5,949 bases of DNA from Trueperaceae bacterium (GTDB lineage: Bacteria > Deinococcota > Deinococci > Deinococcales > Trueperaceae), in NCBI GenBank assembly GCA_003567075.1, contig PXAU01000327.1:1-5949 (forward strand). The letters are read 5' to 3'. Positions 1 to 5,731 of this stretch are shown here, in pieces; position 1 is the stretch's first letter; every line of letters starts with the position of its first letter. The notes beneath the pieces are model-generated. The model was not told where the DNA came from. It did not search any database and saw nothing but the letters and a program-made list of their open reading frames with translations. The translations under genes and the position numbers were made by a program.

Positions 1-91
1 CAAGCTCCTTCAGCACGCCGACGAGCTTGGCGTTCTCGAGACTGACGCCGTCGGTGCCCGCTAAGCGGGTCGAGACGTAGAGCGCGCGCAT
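1..91 (-). CDS. Family 4 glycosyltransferase, N-terminal fragment (runs off the window)
   Basis: Only the first 30 codons are present. They begin MRALYVSTRL and continue with the motif STRLAGTDGVSLE, followed by an Ala/Lys/Leu-rich helix. A short beta strand leading into a Gly-rich loop of the form STRLxGTDGVSLE is, from family knowledge, how a group of GT-B fold, family 4 (group 1) glycosyltransferases begin; the loop lies at the acceptor side of the active-site cleft. The enzyme would be cytosolic and would transfer a sugar from an activated donor; donor and acceptor cannot be told from this fragment. The ATG immediately follows the TGA of the malG-like gene (TGAATG, no gap), with only a weak AAGGG five bases upstream, so translation is probably coupled to the permease. 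It is the fourth gene of the sugar-transport operon. The family call rests on one motif. Confidence 0.7.
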   Translation of the reverse strand, partial: MRALYVSTRLAGTDGVSLENAKLVGVLKEL

Positions 92-1351
92 TCAGCCCTT
101 GACGCCGCCAGCCGTGAGGCCACCGACCAGGTACTTCTCGAACCAGAAGAACAGCAGCATGATGGGCACGGTGATGATCATCGCGCCGGCCATGAGGTAC
201 TGTCGCGGCACCTCTTGGCTGTTGAGCATCACCATCCCGCGCGGCAGCGTGAAGATGGCCGGGTTGTCCAGGAACATGAAGGCGAACAGGAACTCGTTCC
301 AGGCGATCATGAAGACGTAGAGGCCGACCGAGGCGATGGCCGGCATGGAAAGCGGCAGGGTGATGCGCCAGATCACCTGCGCCCGCGTGCAACCATCGAT
401 GAGGCCAGCCTCCTCGAGGTCCTTCGGCAACGTCTGGAAGTAGCTTCGCAGCATGTAGAGCGCCACCGGAATGGTAGTGGCCGGGTAGACGATCAGCAGC
501 CCGGGCAGCGTGTTCCGCAGCCCCAGCTGGGTGAACACCGCGTAGAGCGGGATCACCAGCACGATGGCTGGGAACATGTAGATGAGCAGGATCGAGCGCG
601 ACAGGAAGGTGCGTCCTGGGAACGCCAGGCGCGTGACGGCGTAGGCACCTAGGACCGCCATGACCAACGTCACCACCATGGTCACGAAGGCGACGAGCCC
701 GCTGTTCCCGATGAAGCGCAAGAAATCGAACGTGAACAGCACCTCGACGTAACCGCGGATTAGGGTGCTGAAGCCCAGACCGAACTCGATGGCGAGGTTG
801 GCCGGGTCGCGCAGCATGGCCGCGCGGCTCTTGAGCGACGCGGAGAGCATGTACCAGAACGGGAACAAGATGATGAGGGTGAAGAAAGAGAAGCCGAAGC
901 CTCGCAGCAACCGCACGATCACACGCTCGATGACGTCTCGGCGCGCAACCCTGACGTCGATGTCGCGCAAACCGTAGCGCACGAGGTGACCCGACAGTGC
1001 GAACGTGAGGAATGCGAACCCAACGCCCCATACAGGTTGAACGGTCTCGAGCCCGAGCGGCCGGAAGCCCGTGAAGAGCAGGTACACGAGCCCGAGCACG
1101 AGCCCGCTACCGACAGCGACGGTGCCAGGCGCGTCACGACCATCGAAGAAGATGCCGACCGCGGCGCCTAGGGCGAGTCCCAGCACCAACGCTTGCCCAA
1201 GTGGCAGCGTGGTGACCATGCCCCCGACGATGGTCGCGGCCAACGACCACATGAACACGACCATTGCCACGGTCAGCGCGCCGACGACGGCGCCGATCAC
1301 TGCTCCACTGAAGCGGCTGCCGCGACGCGCACGGGATGCGATGACGCTCAT
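92..1351 (-). CDS. MalG-type sugar ABC transporter permease with an extra N-terminal four-helix region
   Basis: Inner-membrane permease (419 aa) that should pair with the MalF-type subunit to form the sugar channel. The C-terminal part, residues 150-419, is a normal MalG-like MetI-fold permease. It starts with TM1 and the sequence FPFWYMLSASLK, has the EAA loop for ATPase docking (E314-A315-G-L-I-D319-G320, ending at P333), and ends with the usual family tail KYLVGGLTAGGVKG. E. coli MalG is about 296 aa, so about 148 residues are extra. They contain four hydrophobic stretches (about 15-42, 51-69, 76-94, 104-125) and then a basic amphipathic stretch (126-150). The start is well supported: ATG overlaps the malF stop (ATGA), and a GGAGG sits 7 nt upstream inside the last malF codons. 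No Met occurs between residues 46 and 166, so no internal ATG would give a standard short MalG. The sugar is unknown. Confidence 0.92.
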   Translation of the reverse strand: MSVIASRARRGSRFSGAVIGAVVGALTVAMVVFMWSLAATIVGGMVTTLPLGQALVLGLALGAAVGIFFDGRDAPGTVAVGSGLVLGLVYLLFTGFRPLGLETVQPVWGVGFAFLTFALSGHLVRYGLRDIDVRVARRDVIERVIVRLLRGFGFSFFTLIILFPFWYMLSASLKSRAAMLRDPANLAIEFGLGFSTLIRGYVEVLFTFDFLRFIGNSGLVAFVTMVVTLVMAVLGAYAVTRLAFPGRTFLSRSILLIYMFPAIVLVIPLYAVFTQLGLRNTLPGLLIVYPATTIPVALYMLRSYFQTLPKDLEEAGLIDGCTRAQVIWRITLPLSMPAIASVGLYVFMIAWNEFLFAFMFLDNPAIFTLPRGMVMLNSQEVPRQYLMAGAMIITVPIMLLFFWFEKYLVGGLTAGGVKG

Positions 1352-2616
1352 CGTTCTGCCTCCGGAGCGAAGCGGTAATAGATGAACAAGAAGAGCAGCA
1401 GCACGAGGAACAAGATCATCGCGACCGCCGAGCCCACCCCGATGTCGGCACGCCCGAAGGCCTCGTCATAGATCATCACCGGCAGGTTCTTCGTGCCAGC
1501 CGCGCCGCCGGTAAGCAAGAAGATGTCCTCGAACTTATTGATCAGGAACATGAACCGAAGCAGGAACAGTACCGCAAGCACGCCAGCGAGGCTCGGCAAC
1601 GTGATGTACCAGAACTTCTGAAAGGGGCCAGCGCCGTCCACGTCAGCCGCCTCGTACATGTCCACCGGCACCGCTTGGAGCCTCGCGAGGATGAACAAGA
1701 AGGCGAAGGGAAAGTAGTTCCACGAGCTGAACGCGATGACCGTGGCGAGCGCCAGGGGAAGAGCGAACGAGAGGCCGAAGAGGCTCACGTCCACCGAGCG
1801 CTGCCCCAGGAAGTTGACGGGGCCGTCGAGCAGCTCCCAGCGCTGGCCAAGTGCGTTCACCGTACCGCTGAACGGGTCGAGGAAGAAGGCCCACACGAAC
1901 GCCACGGCGATCACTGGGGCCACGTACGGGAACAGGAAGAGACCTCGTAGAACACCCTGGCCGACGAAGCTCGAGTTCAGCAGTTGTGCCGCGAAGAGCC
2001 CGAGGAGGATGGAGCCCACCGAACTGAAGAACGTGTACATCAACGTGGTGCGCAGCGTCGGCCAGAAGTCGCTGCCGGTCAGCACCCGGGCATAATTCTC
2101 CAGCGTGAACACGAAGTTGGTGAGCACGTTCTCGGCGCGAGCGCGCATGTCGGTGGGTGCATCGCGCACGTCCGGCGCGCCTTCCTCGAAGTACTCGGGT
2201 CCTGCACGGAAGGCGAGCTCGAGCGTCTCGCGGTACCCACCCTCCCAGTCGCCGAACGTGCAGGTGACGATTGCACCCTCTTGCGTGCAGCGTGGGTCGA
2301 CGGTCGTGAGCGTAAGCCCCGGCGGAAGCGTCTTCTCCCAGACGACCCCAAACAGGGTCACGCGTTGGCTACCGTTGCGCATGGTGAGGCGCAGCACGAG
2401 CTCGTCGCCCGCTGTGTCCGGCGTCTGCATGACGCGCTCGTTGGCGACGGGTACGGGTGCACGAAGATCGCCGAGCGTGACCGGCTTGAAACTCAACCAG
2501 ACGTTCAGAAGCACCGGGAAGAGCACGATCGCGAGGATGACGACGAAGGTGGGCGCCAACATCCAGTACGCGAGCCGTGCCTCACGAGCCGCCAGGGTCG
2601 TGCGTCGCACAGCCAT
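1348..2616 (-). CDS. MalF-type sugar ABC transporter permease with an Ig-like periplasmic insertion
   Basis: Inner-membrane permease (422 aa), partner of the MalG-type subunit. TM1 is about residues 17-41. The MetI-type membrane core begins after FTLENYARVLTGSDFW (170-185) and runs to about 415. The EAA loop, which docks the ATPase, is EAADVDGAG (322-330) with the conserved Pro at 341. Between TM1 and TM2, residues 45-168 form an extracytoplasmic region. Part of it (about 70-138) reads like a DUF11-type Ig-like beta-sandwich: TLPPGLTL, then a C110 and C119 pair, then FGDWEGGYRETLELAF. Many six-helix MalF-type permeases have only a short loop here. E. coli MalF has a differently sequenced P2 domain at the same place that contacts the binding protein. 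The start ATG has GGGAGGA with GGAGG 7 nt upstream. The gene lies 117 nt after the binding-protein gene and overlaps malG by 4 nt. Confidence 0.92.
   Translation of the reverse strand: MAVRRTTLAAREARLAYWMLAPTFVVILAIVLFPVLLNVWLSFKPVTLGDLRAPVPVANERVMQTPDTAGDELVLRLTMRNGSQRVTLFGVVWEKTLPPGLTLTTVDPRCTQEGAIVTCTFGDWEGGYRETLELAFRAGPEYFEEGAPDVRDAPTDMRARAENVLTNFVFTLENYARVLTGSDFWPTLRTTLMYTFFSSVGSILLGLFAAQLLNSSFVGQGVLRGLFLFPYVAPVIAVAFVWAFFLDPFSGTVNALGQRWELLDGPVNFLGQRSVDVSLFGLSFALPLALATVIAFSSWNYFPFAFLFILARLQAVPVDMYEAADVDGAGPFQKFWYITLPSLAGVLAVLFLLRFMFLINKFEDIFLLTGGAAGTKNLPVMIYDEAFGRADIGVGSAVAMILFLVLLLFLFIYYRFAPEAER
2113..2484 (-). other. Ig-like (DUF11-like) extracytoplasmic domain within the MalF-type permease
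   Basis: This segment encodes residues 45-168 of the MalF-type protein, between its first two membrane helices, so it would lie in the periplasm. Visible features are alternating hydrophobic strands (LVLRLTM, TLFGVVW, LTLTTV, IVTCTFG, TLELAF), a TLPPGL turn, two cysteines nine residues apart that could form a disulfide, and a Gly-Gly-Tyr turn before the last strand. The pattern LPxGL, PxCT, xVTCTFG, G-x-x-x-TLEL resembles the DUF11 repeat family of surface proteins. An acidic, less structured linker (141-168) leads into the membrane core. The resemblance was judged by eye, not by a profile search. Confidence 0.55.
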
Positions 2617-2733
2617 CCAGAGTCCTCCCGGTCTACCGGCGCATCATCGGTGAGAGCGTCACACCCACGGGTCTGAAGAGCATACGTGAGGCGGTCGCTC
2701 GGGACAAGGCCCGAGCGACCGCACGAACGACCG
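2617..2733 (-). other. Gap between the binding-protein and MalF-type genes
   Basis: This 117-nt gap is the only real space inside the operon. It holds a strong hairpin just after the binding-protein stop and the Shine-Dalgarno of the malF-like gene (GGGAGGA, positions 2623-2629 read on the minus strand). I see no convincing -35/-10 pair in it, so the permeases probably depend on readthrough from the upstream gene. A small CCGGT-AG-ACCGG palindrome lies beside the Shine-Dalgarno, but its 2-nt loop is too tight for a hairpin in RNA. Confidence 0.6.
2691..2722 (-). terminator. Perfect 13-bp hairpin after the binding-protein gene (attenuator or mRNA-stabilising stem)
   Basis: The arms GCGGTCGCTCGGG (2691-2703) and CCCGAGCGACCGC (2710-2722) are perfectly complementary, with a 6-nt loop. 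The stem starts 11 nt after the TAA of the binding-protein gene. The minus-strand transcript has no T-run after it, so a full intrinsic terminator is unlikely. A stem here more plausibly protects the upstream message from 3' exonucleases or terminates part of the transcripts, so that binding protein is made in excess over permease. The known analogue is the REP-containing malE-malF gap of E. coli. The hairpin is seen directly; its role is inferred. Confidence 0.75.
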
Positions 2734-4059
2734 TTAGCGCAGAGCCTCCACGCGCGATTGGAGCAGGGCAGCCGTCGCGGCCGCGTCGCGTTCACCGTCG
2801 ATGAACTGGCGAACGAGTTCGTTCATGATACGGGTTCCGTACAGGCGACCGAGCAAGACACCCTCACCCTGTGGGAACGCCCAACGATCACCCGTCTCGA
2901 GACCTGCGATGAGGTCGTCGATGACCGCTGCGGAGTAGAACTCGCTCAACGGTGCAAGGCGCGTGACACCAACCTCGAGTCCAGCCCACCCCTCGATGAA
3001 CCGCGTTGGCTCTTCCGGCGTGCCGTAGCGCACAGGGAACTTGCCTTCAGCGGCCATCCCGAGCCAGTCGAGGTAGCCATCGTTGAGCAGGTACGCTACG
3101 AACTCTTGCGCGGCGTCGATGTCGGCGTCGACGGTGATACCGAGACCCGAGACCTGCGTCCAACCCGCACCTTCAGGATAGCTGGGCCCACTGATGCTCG
3201 TCACGAAACCGCTGTTGCGTGCCAGCCAGCCTGACTCGTGCGGCTCGTCGGCGGGAACCGGGACGTCGTCACGCAGTCCGGCCAACTCGTCGAGGATGAA
3301 CGGTGACCAGACGATCATCGCAGCCTGACCCGCCTGGTAGAGCTCTCGCGATTGGAGCCAGTAAAGGTTTCCAGGCGGGCTCATGTCGACCAGTTCGCCG
3401 TAGAACTCCAAGAACTCGACCATCGCCGGGGTGTCGAGGGTGATGTTGCCCTCGTCATCGACGAGCTGAACACCGTTGGCAAGCGCCAAGTGCTCCATCA
3501 CCTGCATCATGTAATCCTGGCTCGGGTCCGTGGCGGCGACGAAACCGAACATGTGCGGCGGATCGTGCAGCGCACGACCGGCGGCGAGGATCGAGTCGTA
3601 ATCGGTGGGCGACGCGAGGCCGTGCTCCATGAACAGGTCGGCCCGGTAGACGAGCAGCTGCGTCCAGCCGTCGGTCGGCACGGCAGCGGCCTCCCCACGG
3701 AAGCTCATGAGGGCAAGCGTGCCCGCACCAAACGTGTCTTGTCCGAGGTCGTCCACGACCTCGCTGGCGGCGGCGGTATCGAGGATGCCCGCCTCTGCCC
3801 AGGTCACCGTGTAGTTGACGGGGTGGAAGATGACGTCGGGAAGGTCACCGGCGGCAAAGGCAGCGGTGACGCGCTCGGCAATCTGGGCCTCTTCCACGGG
3901 AACCACGGCGACCGAGATCCCCGTAGCTGCCTCGAACTCGTTGGCAAGTCTCTCCTGGACATCCATCCTTTCTGGCTGATGCTCCGTTGTCCAGAAGGTC
4001 AGCTGGGCGCTTGCAGCGCCGAGCGTGAGGGCGAGGACGAGGCTTAGGAACGTGCGCAT
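2734..4059 (-). CDS. Extracellular carbohydrate-binding protein of an ABC transporter (family 1, MalE-like)
   Basis: Periplasmic solute-binding protein (441 aa) that would capture a sugar and deliver it to the MalF/MalG pair. The start MRTFLSLVLALTLGAASA is a clean Sec signal peptide with an ASA cleavage site before QLTFWTT. There is no lipobox Cys, so the protein should be soluble in the periplasm. The opening LTFWTTEHQPER, the helix EFEAATGISV, the strand AGDLPDVIF (70-78), and later FGFVAATDPSQDY, the VEFLEFYGELVD helix and AAMIVWSPF are typical of the SBP_bac_1 family. Aromatic residues of the kind that stack on sugars are frequent (W23, W132, W234, W251, W278, W300, W358). Length is normal. 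An upstream in-frame ATG at 4143 exists, but the signal peptide and the AAGGGAGGT 6 nt before 4059 fix the start. It is the first gene of the operon. The substrate cannot be named from sequence. Confidence 0.93.
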   Translation of the reverse strand: MRTFLSLVLALTLGAASAQLTFWTTEHQPERMDVQERLANEFEAATGISVAVVPVEEAQIAERVTAAFAAGDLPDVIFHPVNYTVTWAEAGILDTAAASEVVDDLGQDTFGAGTLALMSFRGEAAAVPTDGWTQLLVYRADLFMEHGLASPTDYDSILAAGRALHDPPHMFGFVAATDPSQDYMMQVMEHLALANGVQLVDDEGNITLDTPAMVEFLEFYGELVDMSPPGNLYWLQSRELYQAGQAAMIVWSPFILDELAGLRDDVPVPADEPHESGWLARNSGFVTSISGPSYPEGAGWTQVSGLGITVDADIDAAQEFVAYLLNDGYLDWLGMAAEGKFPVRYGTPEEPTRFIEGWAGLEVGVTRLAPLSEFYSAAVIDDLIAGLETGDRWAFPQGEGVLLGRLYGTRIMNELVRQFIDGERDAAATAALLQSRVEALR

Positions 4060-4064
4060 GAGGA

Positions 4065-4073
4065 ACCTCCCTT
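4065..4073 (-). promoter_or_regulatory. Shine-Dalgarno that fixes the start of the binding-protein gene
   Basis: On the minus strand this reads AAGGGAGGT, with the GGAGG core 6 nt from the ATG at 4059. It is close to a perfect anti-16S match and selects this ATG, where the signal peptide begins, over the in-frame ATG 84 nt upstream. That earlier ATG would place a Cys- and Arg-rich stretch ahead of the signal sequence. Confidence 0.9.
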
Positions 4074-4084
4074 GGTGATGACGA

Positions 4085-4101
4085 CGTGCCATGACGGCAC
4101 G
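4085..4101. repeat. 6-bp inverted repeat just upstream of the binding-protein Shine-Dalgarno
   Basis: CGTGCC (4085-4090) and GGCACG (4096-4101) flank a 5-nt spacer. The repeat lies 26-42 bp upstream of the binding-protein ATG. It could be a repressor operator or a small leader hairpin 5' of the ribosome site. The arms are short and GC-rich, so chance is possible. Confidence 0.35.
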
Positions 4102-4195
4102 GCATGTGAAGCAGGGTTGAAGCGTGCGTCTTGGACGGTTCACGTCTTCGAGGAACTCACCTCCGATCGGTTCCCGCGCTCGCGTGCCGAGCGGA

Positions 4196-4215
4196 CGTGC
4201 GCAGATCGGCGCACG
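4196..4215. repeat. 7-bp inverted repeat in the leader of the sugar operon
   Basis: CGTGCGC (4196-4202) and GCGCACG (4209-4215) are perfect complements around the spacer AGATCG. The 20-bp dyad is about the size of an operator for a dimeric regulator and could also fold in RNA. Its left arm is part of the repeated 9-mer ACGTGCGCA that also overlaps the promoter at 4425. No regulator family is recognised from it. Confidence 0.4.
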
Positions 4216-4410
4216 CGACGCGCGGGCAGGTGTCGAACCGCGATACGCGACGACCTACCGACGCAGCCAAACGCACCCCGAAGGGCCAGTCGGGCACGCT
4301 GCCCGGCACCGAGCCCCCCACGTTGATGCGCTCCACGTCACGTCAGGCCCTTCGCGTCGCGCCTCCCAACGACGTCGCCGCAGTGAGGCACCGACAGATT
4401 CGACGGCTCC

Positions 4411-4440
4411 AGTATCGGCGCGGAACGTGCGCACTGTCAA
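4411..4440 (-). promoter_or_regulatory. Predicted sigma-70-type promoter for the sugar-transport operon
   Basis: On the minus strand a perfect TTGACA (-35, 4440 to 4435) is followed after 18 nt by GATACT (-10, 4416 to 4411; four of six consensus bases). Transcription would start near 4404 and give a leader of about 345 nt before the binding-protein ATG. The spacer contains the perfect palindrome GTGCGCAC (4427-4434) directly beside the -35, a position where a bound repressor would block polymerase. The hexamers are seen directly; promoter activity and operator function are inferred. A closer promoter could exist that I did not recognise. Confidence 0.5.
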
Positions 4441-4573
4441 CGTGGCAGGCGACCGAAGGCGACGGCGCGCCACGTGGTTTCCGGCGTCAGGCAGGGCGGT
4501 CGCCAAGGGACGAAGGTCCCTCTCTCGCGCTCGGCGGACCCTCTTATGGTGACGCGCCGGCTGCCACAGGACG

Positions 4574-4581
4574 AAGGAGGT
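4574..4581 (+). promoter_or_regulatory. Shine-Dalgarno that fixes the start of the peroxidase gene
   Basis: AAGGAGGT is a near-perfect anti-16S match, with its AGGAGG core ending 9 nt before the ATG at 4590. It separates the real start from a reading frame that stays open for 153 codons upstream. The hydrophobic signal sequence begins exactly at this ATG. Confidence 0.9.
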
Positions 4582-4589
4582 CAAGGTTC

Positions 4590-5681
4590 ATGAAGGTCGT
4601 CCTCTCCGTGCTCGTAGCAGCCCTCGGCGTGATCGCGTTCCTGGTCATCGGTGTGGCGGCGCAGGACGCGGCGCCCACCCAGCTGCAACAGACGGCCCAG
4701 GCGATGTTCGCGCCGCTGCCAGCGGTGGTGGACAATCCCGATAACCCGGTCACCGAGGAGAAGGTCGAACTCGGCAAGATGCTGTATTACGATCCGCGCC
4801 TGTCGCTCTCGGGCTTCGTGTCGTGCAACAGCTGCCACAACCTCGCCACCTACGGCGTCGACAACCTGCCGACCTCCATCGGCCACCGCTGGGCCCTCGG
4901 GCCACGCAACTCGCCGACGGTGCTCAACGCCGCGCTGCACGCGAGCCAGTTCTGGGACGGTCGCGCCGCCGACCTCGAGGAGCAGGCCCAGGGGCCGATC
5001 CTCAACCCCATCGAGATGGCGATCCCGAACGAGGGCTTCGCGGTCGAGCGCATCGCCTCGATGCCCGGGTACGTCGACCTGTTCGAGCAGGCCTTCCCGG
5101 ACGCCGCCGAACCGGTCACGTACGTGAGCATCGCCGACGCCATCGCCGCTTTCGAGCGCACCCTCACCACGCCCGACCGCTTCGACGACTTCCTTCACGG
5201 TGACCTCGACGCGCTCAGCAGCGAGGAGCTCGAGGGCCTTCAGGTGTTCATCAACTACGGCTGCGCCGGCTGCCATGGCGGCGCCGCGCTCGGTGGCAGC
5301 GTCCTGGCGCGCTTCGGCATGGTCGAGGCGTACTGGGAGGCGACGCGCGAGTTCGTCACCATCGACTCCCCCACCATGCCCATGGACGTCGGCCGCTTCG
5401 CCGTGACGCAAAACCCGGCGGACCTGTACGTGTTCAAGACCCCTTCGCTGCGCAACATCACCCGCACCTACCCGTACTTCCACGACGGCTCGGTATGGAG
5501 CCTCGAGGACGCCACCCAGATCATGGCTCGGGTCCAGCTCGGGCGCGAGATCCCACCCGACGACATGGCCGCCATGATGGCCTTCTACCAGACGCTCGAG
5601 GGTGAGATCCCCGCCCACGCGCTCCAGCTGCCGGTGCTTCCGGCCCAGAGCGACACGACGCCCCGACCCAGCAACCGCTGA
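4590..5681 (+). CDS. Diheme cytochrome c peroxidase (CcpA/MauG family)
   Basis: Periplasmic enzyme (363 aa) that reduces H2O2 to water with electrons from a small cytochrome or cupredoxin. A hydrophobic N-terminus (residues 3-24) before AAQDAAP is a Sec signal or membrane anchor. Two heme c sites are visible: CNSCH (C79, C82, H83) and CAGCH (C225, C228, H229). Aligned by eye to Pseudomonas aeruginosa CcpA at an offset of 28, the expected residues are in place: H99 (distal ligand, H71), N107 (calcium, N79), W122 between the hemes (W94) and E142 (catalytic, E114). After the second heme the offset rises to 37, giving T293 and P295 (calcium) and M312 in the motif MARVQLG as the likely axial ligand of the high-potential heme. 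The equivalent of M312 is Tyr in MauG, so this is a peroxidase rather than a MauG-type enzyme. The gene stands alone, divergent from the sugar operon; its promoter was not identified. Confidence 0.95.
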   Translation: MKVVLSVLVAALGVIAFLVIGVAAQDAAPTQLQQTAQAMFAPLPAVVDNPDNPVTEEKVELGKMLYYDPRLSLSGFVSCNSCHNLATYGVDNLPTSIGHRWALGPRNSPTVLNAALHASQFWDGRAADLEEQAQGPILNPIEMAIPNEGFAVERIASMPGYVDLFEQAFPDAAEPVTYVSIADAIAAFERTLTTPDRFDDFLHGDLDALSSEELEGLQVFINYGCAGCHGGAALGGSVLARFGMVEAYWEATREFVTIDSPTMPMDVGRFAVTQNPADLYVFKTPSLRNITRTYPYFHDGSVWSLEDATQIMARVQLGREIPPDDMAAMMAFYQTLEGEIPAHALQLPVLPAQSDTTPRPSNR

Positions 5682-5699
5682 ATCAACCTCCCTCCGGCC

Positions 5700-5731
5700 C
5701 GCGGCGCCCGTCCACGCGTACGGGCGCCGCG
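5700..5731. terminator. 12-bp GC-rich hairpin between convergent genes
   Basis: CGCGGCGCCCGT (5700-5711) pairs perfectly with ACGGGCGCCGCG (5720-5731) across an 8-nt loop. It starts 19 nt after the peroxidase stop, between two genes that point at each other, so it could end transcripts from both sides. Neither strand has a T-run after it. A partly overlapping alternative stem, GGCGCCG (5723-5729) with CGGCGCC (5736-5742), would exclude the main one. Termination is likely from position but not proven by sequence form. Confidence 0.65.

Larger units (their letters stand above)
4060..4589. other. Divergent intergenic region between the sugar operon and the peroxidase
   Basis: These 530 bp are, in my reading, non-coding. 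The frames that stay open across it translate to Arg/Pro/Ser-rich text with no domain, signal peptide or membrane pattern, which is common by chance at this GC content. No tRNA or CRISPR array is visible. It contains a sigma-70-like promoter facing the sugar operon (4411-4440). It also has several short inverted repeats: 4085-4101; 4196-4215; CGGGCA/TGCCCG at 4291-4305; AGGGAC-GAAG-GTCCCT at 4506-4521; and ACGTGGC (4440-4446) with GCCACGT (4469-4475). The 9-mer ACGTGCGCA occurs at 4195 and 4425, and once more at 4050 inside the first codons of the binding protein. Strong Shine-Dalgarno sites lie at both ends. Confidence 0.7.

Noticed and set aside
1984..2676. Open frame of 230 codons on the plus strand opposite the MalF-type gene
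   Set aside because: It is Arg/Glu/His-rich with no domain and lies opposite a clear permease with EAA motif and membrane helices.
4060..4143. Longer form of the binding protein starting at the ATG at 4143
   Set aside because: It would add 28 basic, Cys-containing residues before a complete signal peptide; AAGGGAGGT is positioned for 4059 and nothing comparable precedes 4143.
4232..4239. GGTTCGAC on the minus strand, like a tRNA T-loop
   Set aside because: The flanking bases do not form a T-stem, and no anticodon arm, D-arm or acceptor stem can be built around it.
4276..4285. CCC-TTCG-GGG tetraloop stem on the minus strand as a terminator
   Set aside because: The stem is only three to four pairs long and no T-run follows.
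4545..4550. TATGGT as a -10 box for the peroxidase gene
   Set aside because: Only four of six consensus bases match, and no -35-like hexamer lies 16-18 nt upstream.
4131..4589. An in-frame upstream extension of 153 codons ahead of the peroxidase ATG
   Set aside because: The translation is Arg/Pro/Ser-rich without any domain, would bury the signal sequence, and a near-perfect Shine-Dalgarno precedes the ATG at 4590.
4581..5618. Open frame of 345 codons on the minus strand antisense to the peroxidase
   Set aside because: It mirrors the GC-rich codon pattern of the real gene, is monotonously rich in Val/Gly/Arg/Asp/Glu/His, and has no recognisable motif; the plus strand carries a full diheme peroxidase.
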